Origin: Arcobacter siniprincipis
GTDB lineage: Bacteria; Campylobacterota; Campylobacteria; Campylobacterales; Arcobacteraceae
Assembly (NCBI RefSeq): GCF_048571125.1
Contig: NZ_CP182343.1
Location: 1,116,001-1,180,000, forward strand
Direction of reading: 5' to 3'
DNA: 64,000 bases
Positions 7,722 to 15,254 of this stretch are shown in pieces. The notes below the pieces were generated by a model. That model searched no databases. It saw nothing but the letters and a program-made list of their open reading frames with translations, and had not been told where the DNA came from. Position 1 is the first letter of the stretch, and every line of letters begins with the position of its first letter. The position numbers were made by a program, and so were the translations under genes.

Positions 7722-7835
7722 TTAAATTCCTTTTACTAAGGCGTTTAAAACCCGTTTAAAAACTCTTGTTTTCTTTTTGTCGTATGATTTGTCGGTTTGC
7801 ATACAAAAAGGCTTTATTTTAGAGATATGGCTCAT
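7722..7835 (-). CDS. Short conserved-context ORF between the terminase subunits (37 aa)
   Basis: A 37-codon frame begins with an ATG at 7835 that overlaps the stop of the small terminase (ATGA) and ends at a TAA one base before the TTG of the large terminase. It therefore fills the gap exactly and looks translationally coupled. The product is basic (KSYDKKKTRVFKRV) with one cysteine. No family is recognised. Its own 3' end carries the binding site for the large terminase. The tight fit is the main reason to believe it is translated. Confidence 0.55.
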   Translation of the reverse strand: MSHISKIKPFCMQTDKSYDKKKTRVFKRVLNALVKGI

Positions 7836-8347
7836 TTGTGTTTTTTCACTTTTTCTACAGTTTTTGCAACAATATCTTCGAAGTGTTCTGCTAAAAAATC
7901 TATCACTTGGTTTTTATCATGTTGCTCACTAAAATCAATAATAGTTTCTAGAGCTAATCTTGCAGCTTTATCAGCTACTCCTTTACAATCATTTACACTA
8001 GGTCTTTTCAATTTATAGTAGTTAGAGGCAAAGGCATTTAATTTATTAAGTTTTTCAGCTGGGTCTTGTATCTGTTCTATGGCTTCTTTTTCATTTTCGA
8101 AGGCATTGAATAATGTAGTTAAAAATTGTTGTTGGTCTTTTTCAAAGTTTTCGCTTGAGGTAAGGTTATTGTAATTTTTACTTGCTCTTATCTCATCCCA
8201 GTCAATACCTAGGTCTTTGTCTTTCTTTTTGTGATAGCTTACTGTTCCTCTAGTTATATTAAGTCTAGTGGCAATTTCACTATCTCCTAAACCATCATCT
8301 ATATAAAGTTTTTTTATTACTGCTTTTTTACTTTTTTCTTTTGCCAT
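7832..8347 (-). CDS. Small terminase subunit-like protein (DUF1804/DUF3486 type)
   Basis: The 171-residue protein has an N-terminal HTH (KLYIDDGLGDSEIATRLNIT, then TRGTVSYHKKKDKDLGIDWD) and a helical C-terminal part with NYYKLKRPSV. This pattern and its place before the large terminase fit the DNA-recognition subunit of Mu-type terminases (gp27 or DUF1804). I use ATG 8347, which has AAAGAG 5 nt upstream; an in-frame GTG lies two codons earlier. It is the first gene of the leftward late operon, so the late promoter should lie in 8348-8484. Confidence 0.75.
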   Translation of the reverse strand: MAKEKSKKAVIKKLYIDDGLGDSEIATRLNITRGTVSYHKKKDKDLGIDWDEIRASKNYNNLTSSENFEKDQQQFLTTLFNAFENEKEAIEQIQDPAEKLNKLNAFASNYYKLKRPSVNDCKGVADKAARLALETIIDFSEQHDKNQVIDFLAEHFEDIVAKTVEKVKKHK

Positions 8348-8405
8348 GATCACTCTTTCTTATTTAGCTAACTATGTTCAACAATTTTGCACTATTTTTT
8401 AGGGC

Positions 8406-8440
8406 TAATTTCCCAAAATCTTTGGGAAATTACCTTTTTT
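8406..8440 (+). terminator. Strong hairpin plus T tract ahead of the head-gene operon
   Basis: TAATTTCCCAAA (8406-8417), loop ATC, TTTGGGAAATTA (8421-8432) form a perfect 12-bp stem, followed by CCTTTTTT to 8440. It looks like an intrinsic terminator reading rightward, although no gene ends here on the + strand. It lies in the divergent late promoter region and could be an attenuator, or a shield between the two late operons. Confidence 0.65.
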
Positions 8441-8455
8441 AGGTGTGTAATAATG

Positions 8456-8476
8456 CTTACATTGAAAAAATGTAAG
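8456..8476 (+). promoter_or_regulatory. Hairpin overlapping the ribosome binding site of the protease gene
   Basis: CTTACAT (8456-8462), loop TGAAAAA and ATGTAAG (8470-8476) form a 7-bp stem. The AAGGA binding site for the ATG at 8485 starts inside the second arm, so the structure would partly mask it. This may tune translation of the head protease. Confidence 0.45.
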
Positions 8477-8484
8477 GAAGCAAA

Positions 8485-9393
8485 ATGAAAAAAACATTAC
8501 TGTCACTTGCAACTGTCGCTGCACTTAGTGGACATTGCATTGAGTATAACTCTAAAGAAAATAGTACTCATCTTCAAAAAGCCATAGAACTAAACTTTAA
8601 ACAAGGAGAAAAGATACTTATATCTCCTATTGGGGAAGTCGTAGGCTTTGATGGAAGGGTATTTAAGATTGATGGTGAAGCAGTTATTGCAAACACTAAA
8701 GCAAATGCAGTTGACCTTCCTTTTGAAATCAATCATGGGTTTGATGTGCTTTATGGTGGTAAAGCTGCTGGATGGATTGATTTTAATTCTTTAGAACTTA
8801 GAAAAGATGGAATATATGGTTCTTTGGAAATCAATGATTTAGGTAAAGAGCTTATTGATGGTAAGTTTTATAGATATGTAAGTCCAGCTTTTATCATGGA
8901 TAGAAATAAAGAAGATAGGTCTGTACTGTCACTTGATAGTGTAGGTTTAGTAAATGCTCCAAATTTAGTAAATAAAGCTTTAAATTCAAAAGCTGATGAA
9001 TCAGTGATAAGAGAGCTTAATACCAAAATCACTACTTTAGAAACTGAGAAAGGTCAAGCAGTAGAAACTGCTGAAGGTACTGCAAAAGAGTTGGAAGAAA
9101 CAAACTCTAAACTAACAAAAGCTGAAGAAAACTATAAAAAAATTCAAGCTGATTTGAAAACTGAAAAAGAAGTTAATAAATCTTTGAGAATTGACTTAGC
9201 AGTAGAGCAAAATAAAATTTTACCAAAAGACAGAGAATTTTGTAAAAGCTTAGATGATGCGCAACTAAATAGTTATATTCAAAATAATGCGGGTTCTAAT
9301 TTAGCAAAAGAGCTGGGGCTATCTATTAAGCCAAATGAACAAAACAGTAATAAATCAAGAATTGAGATTGCAGCAAAAGCTGGATCTAAATAA
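8485..9393 (+). CDS. Mu gpI-like head maturation protease/scaffold
   Basis: The 302-residue protein follows the Mu I protease pattern: ISPIGEVVGFDGRVFKI, then LPFEINHGFD, AAGWIDFNSLELRKDGIYGS, GKFYRYVSPAF and SVGLVNAPNL. The last 100 residues form a long charged coiled coil (about 165-230), the scaffold part equivalent to Mu gpZ. It helps assemble and then process the prohead. The N-terminus (MKKTLLSLATVAALSGHC) looks like a signal peptide, which would be odd for a capsid protease; it is more likely a hydrophobic leader removed during maturation. It is the first gene of the rightward late operon. Confidence 0.85.
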   Translation: MKKTLLSLATVAALSGHCIEYNSKENSTHLQKAIELNFKQGEKILISPIGEVVGFDGRVFKIDGEAVIANTKANAVDLPFEINHGFDVLYGGKAAGWIDFNSLELRKDGIYGSLEINDLGKELIDGKFYRYVSPAFIMDRNKEDRSVLSLDSVGLVNAPNLVNKALNSKADESVIRELNTKITTLETEKGQAVETAEGTAKELEETNSKLTKAEENYKKIQADLKTEKEVNKSLRIDLAVEQNKILPKDREFCKSLDDAQLNSYIQNNAGSNLAKELGLSIKPNEQNSNKSRIEIAAKAGSK

Positions 9394-9405
9394 TAAGGAG
9401 AAGAG

Positions 9406-9891
9406 ATGCAAAAAAACAATGCGTATGACGCACTAAATACGAGAGGTAAAACTCAAGATGATATTTTTATTAATATCCACAAATCAGTAAAAGCAACTGT
9501 AACTATTCCTGTTGGAACTAAGCTAAGACCTGCTGACTTATTGGTGACAACTGATGGTGGTAAAACTTTTGTACCAGCTTATATAGATGAGTACGATAAT
9601 GCAAAAACAGATTATGCAAATGGTTCTAAGGCAATTTCATCAGGTCATATTTTTACAGCTCTTGAAGAAAACCCAACTGCTGATTCTATTGATGATGATA
9701 CGAAGTGGAGAGATGATGGAGTGTATGTAATTAATGGTGCTGCCATGATTACTTTTGAAAGAGAAGCTACTGAAACTGAAGAGTCTCTTGTTTGTGCTGT
9801 TGCTGTGGATTGTGAGTTGTTATCACATCAAATGTATAGCTTTAATGAGTCATCAAGAGTGGCTGGTTTCCCAAATATTTTAATGAAATAA
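9406..9891 (+). CDS. Probable head decoration protein
   Basis: This 161-residue, beta-rich protein lies between the protease and the major capsid protein, the usual place of a decoration or cement protein. VTIPVGTKLRPADLL and the later VINGAAMITFEREATE resemble bacteriophage gpD-type decoration proteins. AAGGAGAAGAG precedes the ATG. The function rests mostly on position and general sequence character, and I cannot identify the exact family. Confidence 0.6.
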   Translation: MQKNNAYDALNTRGKTQDDIFINIHKSVKATVTIPVGTKLRPADLLVTTDGGKTFVPAYIDEYDNAKTDYANGSKAISSGHIFTALEENPTADSIDDDTKWRDDGVYVINGAAMITFEREATETEESLVCAVAVDCELLSHQMYSFNESSRVAGFPNILMK

Positions 9892-9902
9892 GGAAGTGAA
9901 AA

Positions 9903-10889
9903 ATGAATGAATTACTATTAGCATTACTTGCTGAGTGGGGTGTTATTGAGACTTGTGCAATGATGAATCAGATTGTTATGCCAAATGAATATTTTGGAAA
10001 TAAATATTTTAAAGACAGAGAAGGTAAATACTCTGATAGCTTAAAAATTCCTATTAAGAGAGGGAACACAATCATCATGGAAGCAATTCCAAGTGGTGCA
10101 CCTAGACCTGATAGTTCAGATGAATCTATTCATAAGTTATTTGTAGAGTTGGCTAGATTTGCTGACACTAAACATATCTCTGTAAAAGATATCAAACATC
10201 TTATGAGTTTTGATGACCCTGAAAAACAAAGAGATGCTTTTGCAAAAATCATTGGAAAAAAAGGTGGAGAAATTAAAAACAAATTTACTGCTACCAAAGA
10301 GTACATGAGACTTGGAGCAATGGCTGGAATCGTAAAAGATGGTAGTGGTAAAGAATTGTTTAAATTCAAACCTGATGATCATGCAGCTTTTGCCTTAAAT
10401 TCATCAATCAACCCTGAGTCTAAATTTGAAGAGTATGAAGATGACTTGGTAAACGAGTTCGGATATGTACCCGAATATGAAATGATGACAGATAGAGTTG
10501 CTTTTAATGGTATTTGGGATTATGCAGTAAATAAAAATCTTACAGGGACAAATGGTACTGTTAAAAAAGTAAAAGATGATGGTAGAACTTGTATTGATTA
10601 CAATGGAAAACTTATCCGTCCTATTACAAATGCATACCCTGATAAATTTGGAAACACTAGAAAGTTCTTTGAAAATGGAAAAGGTATTTTAGTGCCTGTT
10701 GGTACAGATGCATTCCAAGAGTTTTATACTCATGCTGAACATGTAGATGCAATAGCTGGTGAGCCTGATGAATACTTCTCTAAAGTAAAAGAGAAAGATG
10801 ATGGTTCAGGTGTTAATTTAATTGGGGAGTCTATTGCTATCCCTATTAATACAAGACCTTATGCAGTAAGAGAAATAGCATGGAACTAA
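9903..10889 (+). CDS. Major capsid protein (lambda gpE-like fold)
   Basis: The 328-residue protein follows the protease and decoration genes. SLKIPIKRGNTIIMEAIPSG near the N-terminus, the FADTKHISVKDI block, GKELFKFKPDD and the C-terminal IPINTRPYAVREI fit the E-type major capsid family (HK97 fold) rather than Mu gpT. It would form the icosahedral shell. A clear binding site (AAGGAAG) precedes the ATG. The stop overlaps the next gene by 10 nt. The combination of a gpE-type capsid with Mu-type packaging genes suggests a mosaic head module. Confidence 0.8.
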   Translation: MNELLLALLAEWGVIETCAMMNQIVMPNEYFGNKYFKDREGKYSDSLKIPIKRGNTIIMEAIPSGAPRPDSSDESIHKLFVELARFADTKHISVKDIKHLMSFDDPEKQRDAFAKIIGKKGGEIKNKFTATKEYMRLGAMAGIVKDGSGKELFKFKPDDHAAFALNSSINPESKFEEYEDDLVNEFGYVPEYEMMTDRVAFNGIWDYAVNKNLTGTNGTVKKVKDDGRTCIDYNGKLIRPITNAYPDKFGNTRKFFENGKGILVPVGTDAFQEFYTHAEHVDAIAGEPDEYFSKVKEKDDGSGVNLIGESIAIPINTRPYAVREIAWN

Positions 10890-11203
10890 TCGGAAGATTA
10901 GAAAAAAGAGCTAAAGCGGGATTATCAAATCCCGCTGAAGTTACACCTGAGCTTTTATCAGCTGCAATAGTAGAAGCAAATGAAATCGTAGGAAATAAAG
11001 ATGTAGGCGATACTGTGAAGTTGGATATCGCCAACTTTAGATTAATGCTTATGCTTAAAAAGAATGGTGTAGATGAGGAAGATTTAGACCTTTATAAAGA
11101 GGCTTTAAAAAGTGTTAAAAGTGCATCTAGTATAGAAATAAAAGGAGAAATAACTCCAGCTAGTTTTGTGAAAATAGGACAAAGGGAAAATATATGGGGT
11201 TAA
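10880..11203 (+). CDS. Head-tail adaptor-like protein (Mu gp36/DUF1320 position)
   Basis: The 107-residue, acidic and helical protein starts inside the capsid gene and overlaps the next gene by 10 nt. Its position directly after the major capsid matches Mu gp36 (DUF1320), a head-tail connector, and the pattern NPAEVTPELLSAAIVEANEI resembles the N-terminal helices of gp6-type connectors. Sequence similarity by eye is weak; the assignment is mainly positional. Confidence 0.5.
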   Translation: MELIGRLEKRAKAGLSNPAEVTPELLSAAIVEANEIVGNKDVGDTVKLDIANFRLMLMLKKNGVDEEDLDLYKEALKSVKSASSIEIKGEITPASFVKIGQRENIWG

Positions 11204-11535
11204 TTACTACTAAAGAAAAAGTCAAAGGGATGACATCTCTAGAGTTAATTGATGTTGAGGGAGATATAAACTCAAAAGGAAATTATATCCATGTGAGTGG
11301 TTCATTAAAAACCAATCTTATTAAATCTAAATTTAAATTCATAATTACTATTGCTGGGTTTAGTTTATGTGGAAATGAGGACCCCATTGAAGAGAGATTA
11401 GACAAGCTTCTTTCTGAGCTAGGTAAGTATGAAATTTCACATAACGAAGACTTGGAAGTATCGTCTAAAGTGGTCAAAATTGACAGATTATTAGCTTATG
11501 AAGTTAGTCTTAGTGTCCTTGGCGATACAGAATAA
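11194..11535 (+). CDS. Phage structural protein, possibly Mu gp37-like
   Basis: The 113-residue product overlaps the previous gene by 10 nt and precedes the lysis cassette. It has an alternating strand pattern (KFKFIITIAGFSL, then AYEVSLSVLGD) and a central helix with EERLDKLLSELGKYE, compatible with tail-completion or DUF1834-type proteins found after gp36 in Mu-like phages. I cannot confirm the family from sequence alone. Confidence 0.45.
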   Translation: MGLITTKEKVKGMTSLELIDVEGDINSKGNYIHVSGSLKTNLIKSKFKFIITIAGFSLCGNEDPIEERLDKLLSELGKYEISHNEDLEVSSKVVKIDRLLAYEVSLSVLGDTE

Positions 11536-11544
11536 AGGAGGACT

Positions 11545-11970
11545 ATGAAACTACCAAATTATGCACCAAAACCATGGTGGGAACATAAAGCAAATGCAAT
11601 TAGCGAAGACTGCAATGGCTGTGGAAGTGAGCTTGACTTAAGTGGTAAGTTAGTTCCTGACACTTTGTATGGTTTGAATATAAGAGATAACTGTTGTTGT
11701 CCTCATGACTACGGTTATAAATATGGTAAAACATGGCTAGATAAAACTTTTACCGATGTGATGTTTTTATACAACATGACAGCTGTAATTCTTGATGCAG
11801 CTATGAATAGTAAGTGGTACTCAGTAAACAAGCTTTTACTGATACCTAGACTTTTAAGAGCTACTAAATACTTTGTGGCTGTTGTTAAGTATGGGGATAA
11901 ATCTTTTGCAGATGGTAAAGATTCTGTATCAGATGAAAAAATAATCACATTTAAAGGAGAATTTCGATGA
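11545..11970 (+). CDS. Phospholipase A2-like protein in the lysis cassette
   Basis: The 141-residue protein carries NGCGSEL, then VPDTLYGLNI and CCCPHDYGYKYG at residues 50-61. CCxxHDxxY is the active-site signature of phospholipase A2 (His54-Asp55), and the preceding Gly-rich VPDTLYGL segment stands where the calcium loop would be. The helix after it (TDVMFLYNM) also fits the family layout. There is no signal peptide. It sits directly before a lipoprotein and a holin, ATGA-overlapping the former, so a role in membrane disruption at lysis is plausible. It could alternatively be a virion-associated lipase. The assignment is motif-based. Confidence 0.5.
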   Translation: MKLPNYAPKPWWEHKANAISEDCNGCGSELDLSGKLVPDTLYGLNIRDNCCCPHDYGYKYGKTWLDKTFTDVMFLYNMTAVILDAAMNSKWYSVNKLLLIPRLLRATKYFVAVVKYGDKSFADGKDSVSDEKIITFKGEFR

Positions 11971-12269
11971 GAAAGTTTTTATTAATGATTGTTGCTGCAT
12001 TTATGATGATGGCTTGTACAGGTTGCGATAATTCAGAGGTTGAATCTTCTTGGGATAAAGCAAAAATTGCCCAAAAGGTAGTTAAAGCTATAGGTAAAAC
12101 AGCTATAGAAGAGGGTGTTGTTTCAGATGCTACTGCTGATAAGTTGAAAAAAGTAAATAGTGCGGTTGAAGGTGCTGGTGGACTTGCCGAAGATGTATAT
12201 AAAAGTGTGAATGTAGGAAAAAAAACAGATGCGACTACTTCTTCAAGCGAAGAGAAGACGCCAGAATAA
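11967..12269 (+). CDS. Small phage lipoprotein (possible outer-membrane spanin)
   Basis: The 100-residue product begins with a hydrophobic signal segment ending MMMACTGC, giving a lipobox-like cysteine at about residue 17 or 20. The mature part is helical (residues 30-75) with a low-complexity TTSSSEEKTPE tail. The gene overlaps the PLA2-like gene by ATGA and precedes a holin. A small phage lipoprotein in a lysis cassette is usually an o-spanin; no matching inner-membrane spanin is recognised, so that role is tentative. Confidence 0.65.
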   Translation: MRKFLLMIVAAFMMMACTGCDNSEVESSWDKAKIAQKVVKAIGKTAIEEGVVSDATADKLKKVNSAVEGAGGLAEDVYKSVNVGKKTDATTSSSEEKTPE

Positions 12270-12296
12270 TATTTATAAAATGTTGGTGGTAAGTTA

Positions 12297-12632
12297 ATGG
12301 AAGCGATTGGGGTCTTTATGAGTAAATATACATGGATAATTCTTTATGTAAGTGCTTTATCTATTTTAGGTGGAGTAACTTCTTATATTAGAAAAACAAA
12401 AGATGGAACTATCACTAGATTTAGTTTTAGCGAACTTGTAGGTGATATTGTTATCTCTTTTTTTATAGGAGTAGTTACCTATCTTATTTGTAAAGGTCTC
12501 AATGTAAATGACATACTTACCGCTGGTTGTATTGGTATCTCTTCTCATATGGGTACAAGGTCTATTGTATTTTTGGAAGAGGTGATTCCTAAAATAGTAT
12601 GTAAGTACTTTAATGTGGATTGTAAAAAATGA
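12297..12632 (+). CDS. Holin, LydA family
   Basis: The 111-residue membrane protein has three hydrophobic segments (WIILYVSALSILGGVTSYI, GDIVISFFIGVVTYLIC, and DILTAGCIGISSHMGT). The GISSHMGTRSI motif and the LGGVTSYIRK start are typical of LydA-type holins of P1 and P2-like phages. It should form membrane lesions at the end of infection. Two in-frame ATGs at 12297 and 12318 could yield long and short forms, as in lambda S, but that is speculative. Its stop overlaps the gpV start (ATGA). Confidence 0.8.
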   Translation: MEAIGVFMSKYTWIILYVSALSILGGVTSYIRKTKDGTITRFSFSELVGDIVISFFIGVVTYLICKGLNVNDILTAGCIGISSHMGTRSIVFLEEVIPKIVCKYFNVDCKK

Positions 12633-13192
12633 TAACACTATCACAGCTGCTAGTTAAACTTAACAATCTCGTTCAAATTGGAACTATCCATGAGAGCAAA
12701 ATATTAGATGGTCAACACTTAGCTCGTGTGATTTTAGATGATGATGGAATCAATAAGCGTGTGAGTCCTTTTATTCCTGTTAAAAGTTTAGCCAACTCTT
12801 TTGGAAGAGCTTTTTTCCCTATTCGTTCAGGTGAACAGGTCATAGTGATAAGTCCATTTGGAAACATCAATGGTGGATTTATTATTAGGTCTATTTTTCA
12901 TAAGAAGTGTCAACTTCCAAGTGGAGCTAATGAGAATATTGCAGTAATTGAGTTTGAGGATGGGACTAGATTTTCATACGATACAAAAAATAAAAAGCTA
13001 ATTGTATCTTGTGTTAATGAAATAGATTTTATCGCTAAGAAGATAAATATTAAAGCAGAAAATACTAATTTTGATGGTGGGGCAATAACTCACAATGGTA
13101 CACCAATAGATGATACTCATGACCATACACAAAAAACTGGAGATCATTTTGGTGCTGGAGGAATTACTACTCCACCAAATAAGAAGGCTTAG
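12629..13192 (+). CDS. Baseplate spike protein gpV-like
   Basis: The 187-residue protein has an OB-fold-like N-terminal half (SGEQVIVISPFGNINGGFII) and a repetitive beta C-terminus ending in THDHTQKTGDHFGAGG, the His-rich, metal-binding type of tip seen in P2 gpV/Mu gp45 spikes. It forms the membrane-piercing tip of the contractile tail. It is the first gene of a P2-ordered baseplate block V-W-J-I. Confidence 0.85.
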   Translation: MITLSQLLVKLNNLVQIGTIHESKILDGQHLARVILDDDGINKRVSPFIPVKSLANSFGRAFFPIRSGEQVIVISPFGNINGGFIIRSIFHKKCQLPSGANENIAVIEFEDGTRFSYDTKNKKLIVSCVNEIDFIAKKINIKAENTNFDGGAITHNGTPIDDTHDHTQKTGDHFGAGGITTPPNKKA

Positions 13193-13540
13193 ATGAAAAC
13201 AGTATCAGTAATAAGTGCAGTTGCTAGTAAAATCTTTGATAGCTCTATTGACGAGAGCTTTACTCGTATAACTACAACACCACTTACAAGTAGAACTTTG
13301 AGAAATAAGTTTGGAAGTAAGATGCATAAGCTTATTGATAAGGTTATGGACGAAGAGTGGAGATTGTTATTTAGAAAGTATTTATTCGAGTGCTTTTTTG
13401 ATGACAATAATAATCCATGGGATGAAAGACTAAATCCAAAAAGCGTGGAAATAGTAAGTGTGGATGCAACAACAGGAAGCGTTACTGCATCAATCAATTT
13501 TGAAGGGTTTGATATAACAACACAAATGGGAGGATTTTAA
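13193..13540 (+). CDS. Baseplate wedge protein gpW-like (gp25 family)
   Basis: The 115-residue product carries the gp25/gpW pattern, with TTPLTSRTLRNKFGSKMH in the first half and NPWDERLNPKSVEIV further on. It belongs to the baseplate wedge of contractile tails. The start follows the gpV stop directly and its own stop overlaps the gpJ ATG (TAATG), so the three are translationally coupled. Confidence 0.85.
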   Translation: MKTVSVISAVASKIFDSSIDESFTRITTTPLTSRTLRNKFGSKMHKLIDKVMDEEWRLLFRKYLFECFFDDNNNPWDERLNPKSVEIVSVDATTGSVTASINFEGFDITTQMGGF

Positions 13541-14634
13541 TGAGCAGCTTAAAAGAGATGATTGATAAGTTACCTGAGCTTAAAATCTTCGTAGAACAAA
13601 GTGCTGAGTCGATATTGACTGACCTAAAGCTTGAGTTTAAAGGAAGACATCCTGATGTAGAGCTAATAGAGTCAGGTTCTATTTTGATGCAGTTAGAAAA
13701 TACAGCATATAGAAAAGCTTTTCATAATGTAGCTTTAAACAACAAAATTAAAGAGATGCTTCCACACTATTGTCAAAATGATGATTTAGATAATTTTATC
13801 TTTGGGTTTTATGGTGGAGAGCAAAGACATCTTGGAGAAGAACCAACAGCTCCTTATGAGTTTAAGTTAGAAGAGCCTTTATCAAATGATGTAATTATTC
13901 CCAAAGGTTTTATCTTAAGTGATAAGGGAACTGTTCAAGCTTATTTGATGGCAAATGTGATTATAGCTCACGGGGAGTTAAGTGCTGAGGGTAAGGTAAA
14001 ACTTGATTTAAAAGTAAAAGAAAGTGATATCAAAACTGAAACTCCTATTTCTACATTTCCCCATGTGGTAACTGTAAAAGCTCTTGATACTTTCAAAGGT
14101 GGAAGTTCAAGAGAGACGGACGAGGAGTTTTTTGAAAGGGCAATTTTAAGCTTAAATAAGTACTCAACAGCTGGTGGAAAAAAAGCTTATATATATTTTT
14201 GTAAGTTAGCTGATGAGAGGGTATTTGATGTAAAAGTAATATCTCCAGCTCCTTTACTAATAGACTTATATATCTTAGCCACAAATAATGAGAGTGAAGT
14301 ATTAGACAATGTAAGAGCAGTACAAGGTTCTGATAGAGTTCAAGCTTTTTGTGATGTAGTAGATGTAAAAGCTGCTATTAAAAAAGAGGTAACTCTTACT
14401 CCTAATGTTTATTTACTTGATTTATTGCAAACAGCTAGTGTGGATAAAGAGATCCAATCAAACTTTACAAATAAGTTCAAAATAGGGGAATCTTTCCCTT
14501 ACTCAAAAGCTATAAAAGCTTTAGAAGTAGCAAATGTATATGAAGTGGTTATGGATGCTGTTGATTTAAGTGTGCAGCCAAATGAGTACTTGAGTATTAC
14601 AGTTACTCCAAACTATGTGGAGGCTTCTTTATGA
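13540..14634 (+). CDS. Baseplate wedge protein gpJ-like
   Basis: At 364 residues it is slightly longer than P2 gpJ. ESGSILMQLENTAYRKAF in the N-terminal part, GGSSRETDEEFFERAI in the middle and the repeating strand-turn pattern after it are typical of the baseplate J family. It lies in the conserved W-J-I order. The 3' end overlaps gpI by ATGA. Confidence 0.9.
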   Translation: MSSLKEMIDKLPELKIFVEQSAESILTDLKLEFKGRHPDVELIESGSILMQLENTAYRKAFHNVALNNKIKEMLPHYCQNDDLDNFIFGFYGGEQRHLGEEPTAPYEFKLEEPLSNDVIIPKGFILSDKGTVQAYLMANVIIAHGELSAEGKVKLDLKVKESDIKTETPISTFPHVVTVKALDTFKGGSSRETDEEFFERAILSLNKYSTAGGKKAYIYFCKLADERVFDVKVISPAPLLIDLYILATNNESEVLDNVRAVQGSDRVQAFCDVVDVKAAIKKEVTLTPNVYLLDLLQTASVDKEIQSNFTNKFKIGESFPYSKAIKALEVANVYEVVMDAVDLSVQPNEYLSITVTPNYVEASL

Positions 14635-15254
14635 GTGATTTTAAATCTATCTTGCCACCAAATGAAGATGCAGTTCAAAGAACGATTGAAAAGTTAGGAG
14701 CAGAAACTTTTGATTTTCAAGAGCTTGAGAAAGTGACTATCAATCCTTTGGATTGTGATGCTTCACTTTTACCTCACTTAGCTTTGGATTTAGATGTAAG
14801 TATTTTGGGGCTTGATGAGATGGAAGCTAGAAAATATCTACAAAATGCAAGGGAAATCATAAGACTACATGGAACTGTATGGGCTGTAAATAGTGCTGCA
14901 TCTTCAGTATTTGGAGATGAGATTGAGGTGGAACCATGGAACAAACATGATGGAGTTGCTGGTACTTATAAAATAAAAGTAAATGTAACACCTGAGAAAA
15001 GTGTAACAGATGAAAATCTAAATAAAACAATAAGACTAATAGATGATGCAAAGCCTGAAAGTAGACATCTGTCAGGTATCACTATAAACATGAAAAATAG
15101 TGGAATGCATAAGTATGCTGCCATTATTAAAAGTCGTGAAAGTATCACTGTGAAGCCTAAGATATTAAAAGATATTGAGATGAATGTAACAAAAAAGGTC
15201 CTGATAGCTGTCCATGCTATTGAGACTTTGATAATAAGACCAAGGGGAGTATAA
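14631..15254 (+). CDS. Tail protein gpI-like (baseplate)
   Basis: The 207-residue protein matches P2 gpI: LPPNEDAVQRTIEKLGAE at the N-terminus, LLPHLALDLDV, and the REIIRLHGTVWAV segment. It completes the baseplate and attaches the tail fibres. The overlap with gpJ (ATGA) and the immediate fibre gene downstream fit the P2 order J-I-H. Confidence 0.9.
   Translation: MSDFKSILPPNEDAVQRTIEKLGAETFDFQELEKVTINPLDCDASLLPHLALDLDVSILGLDEMEARKYLQNAREIIRLHGTVWAVNSAASSVFGDEIEVEPWNKHDGVAGTYKIKVNVTPEKSVTDENLNKTIRLIDDAKPESRHLSGITINMKNSGMHKYAAIIKSRESITVKPKILKDIEMNVTKKVLIAVHAIETLIIRPRGV

Noticed and set aside
8485..8540. Secreted lipoprotein reading of the protease N-terminus (LSGHC)
   Set aside because: The rest of the protein matches Mu gpI-type head proteases throughout, so a lipoprotein is unlikely.
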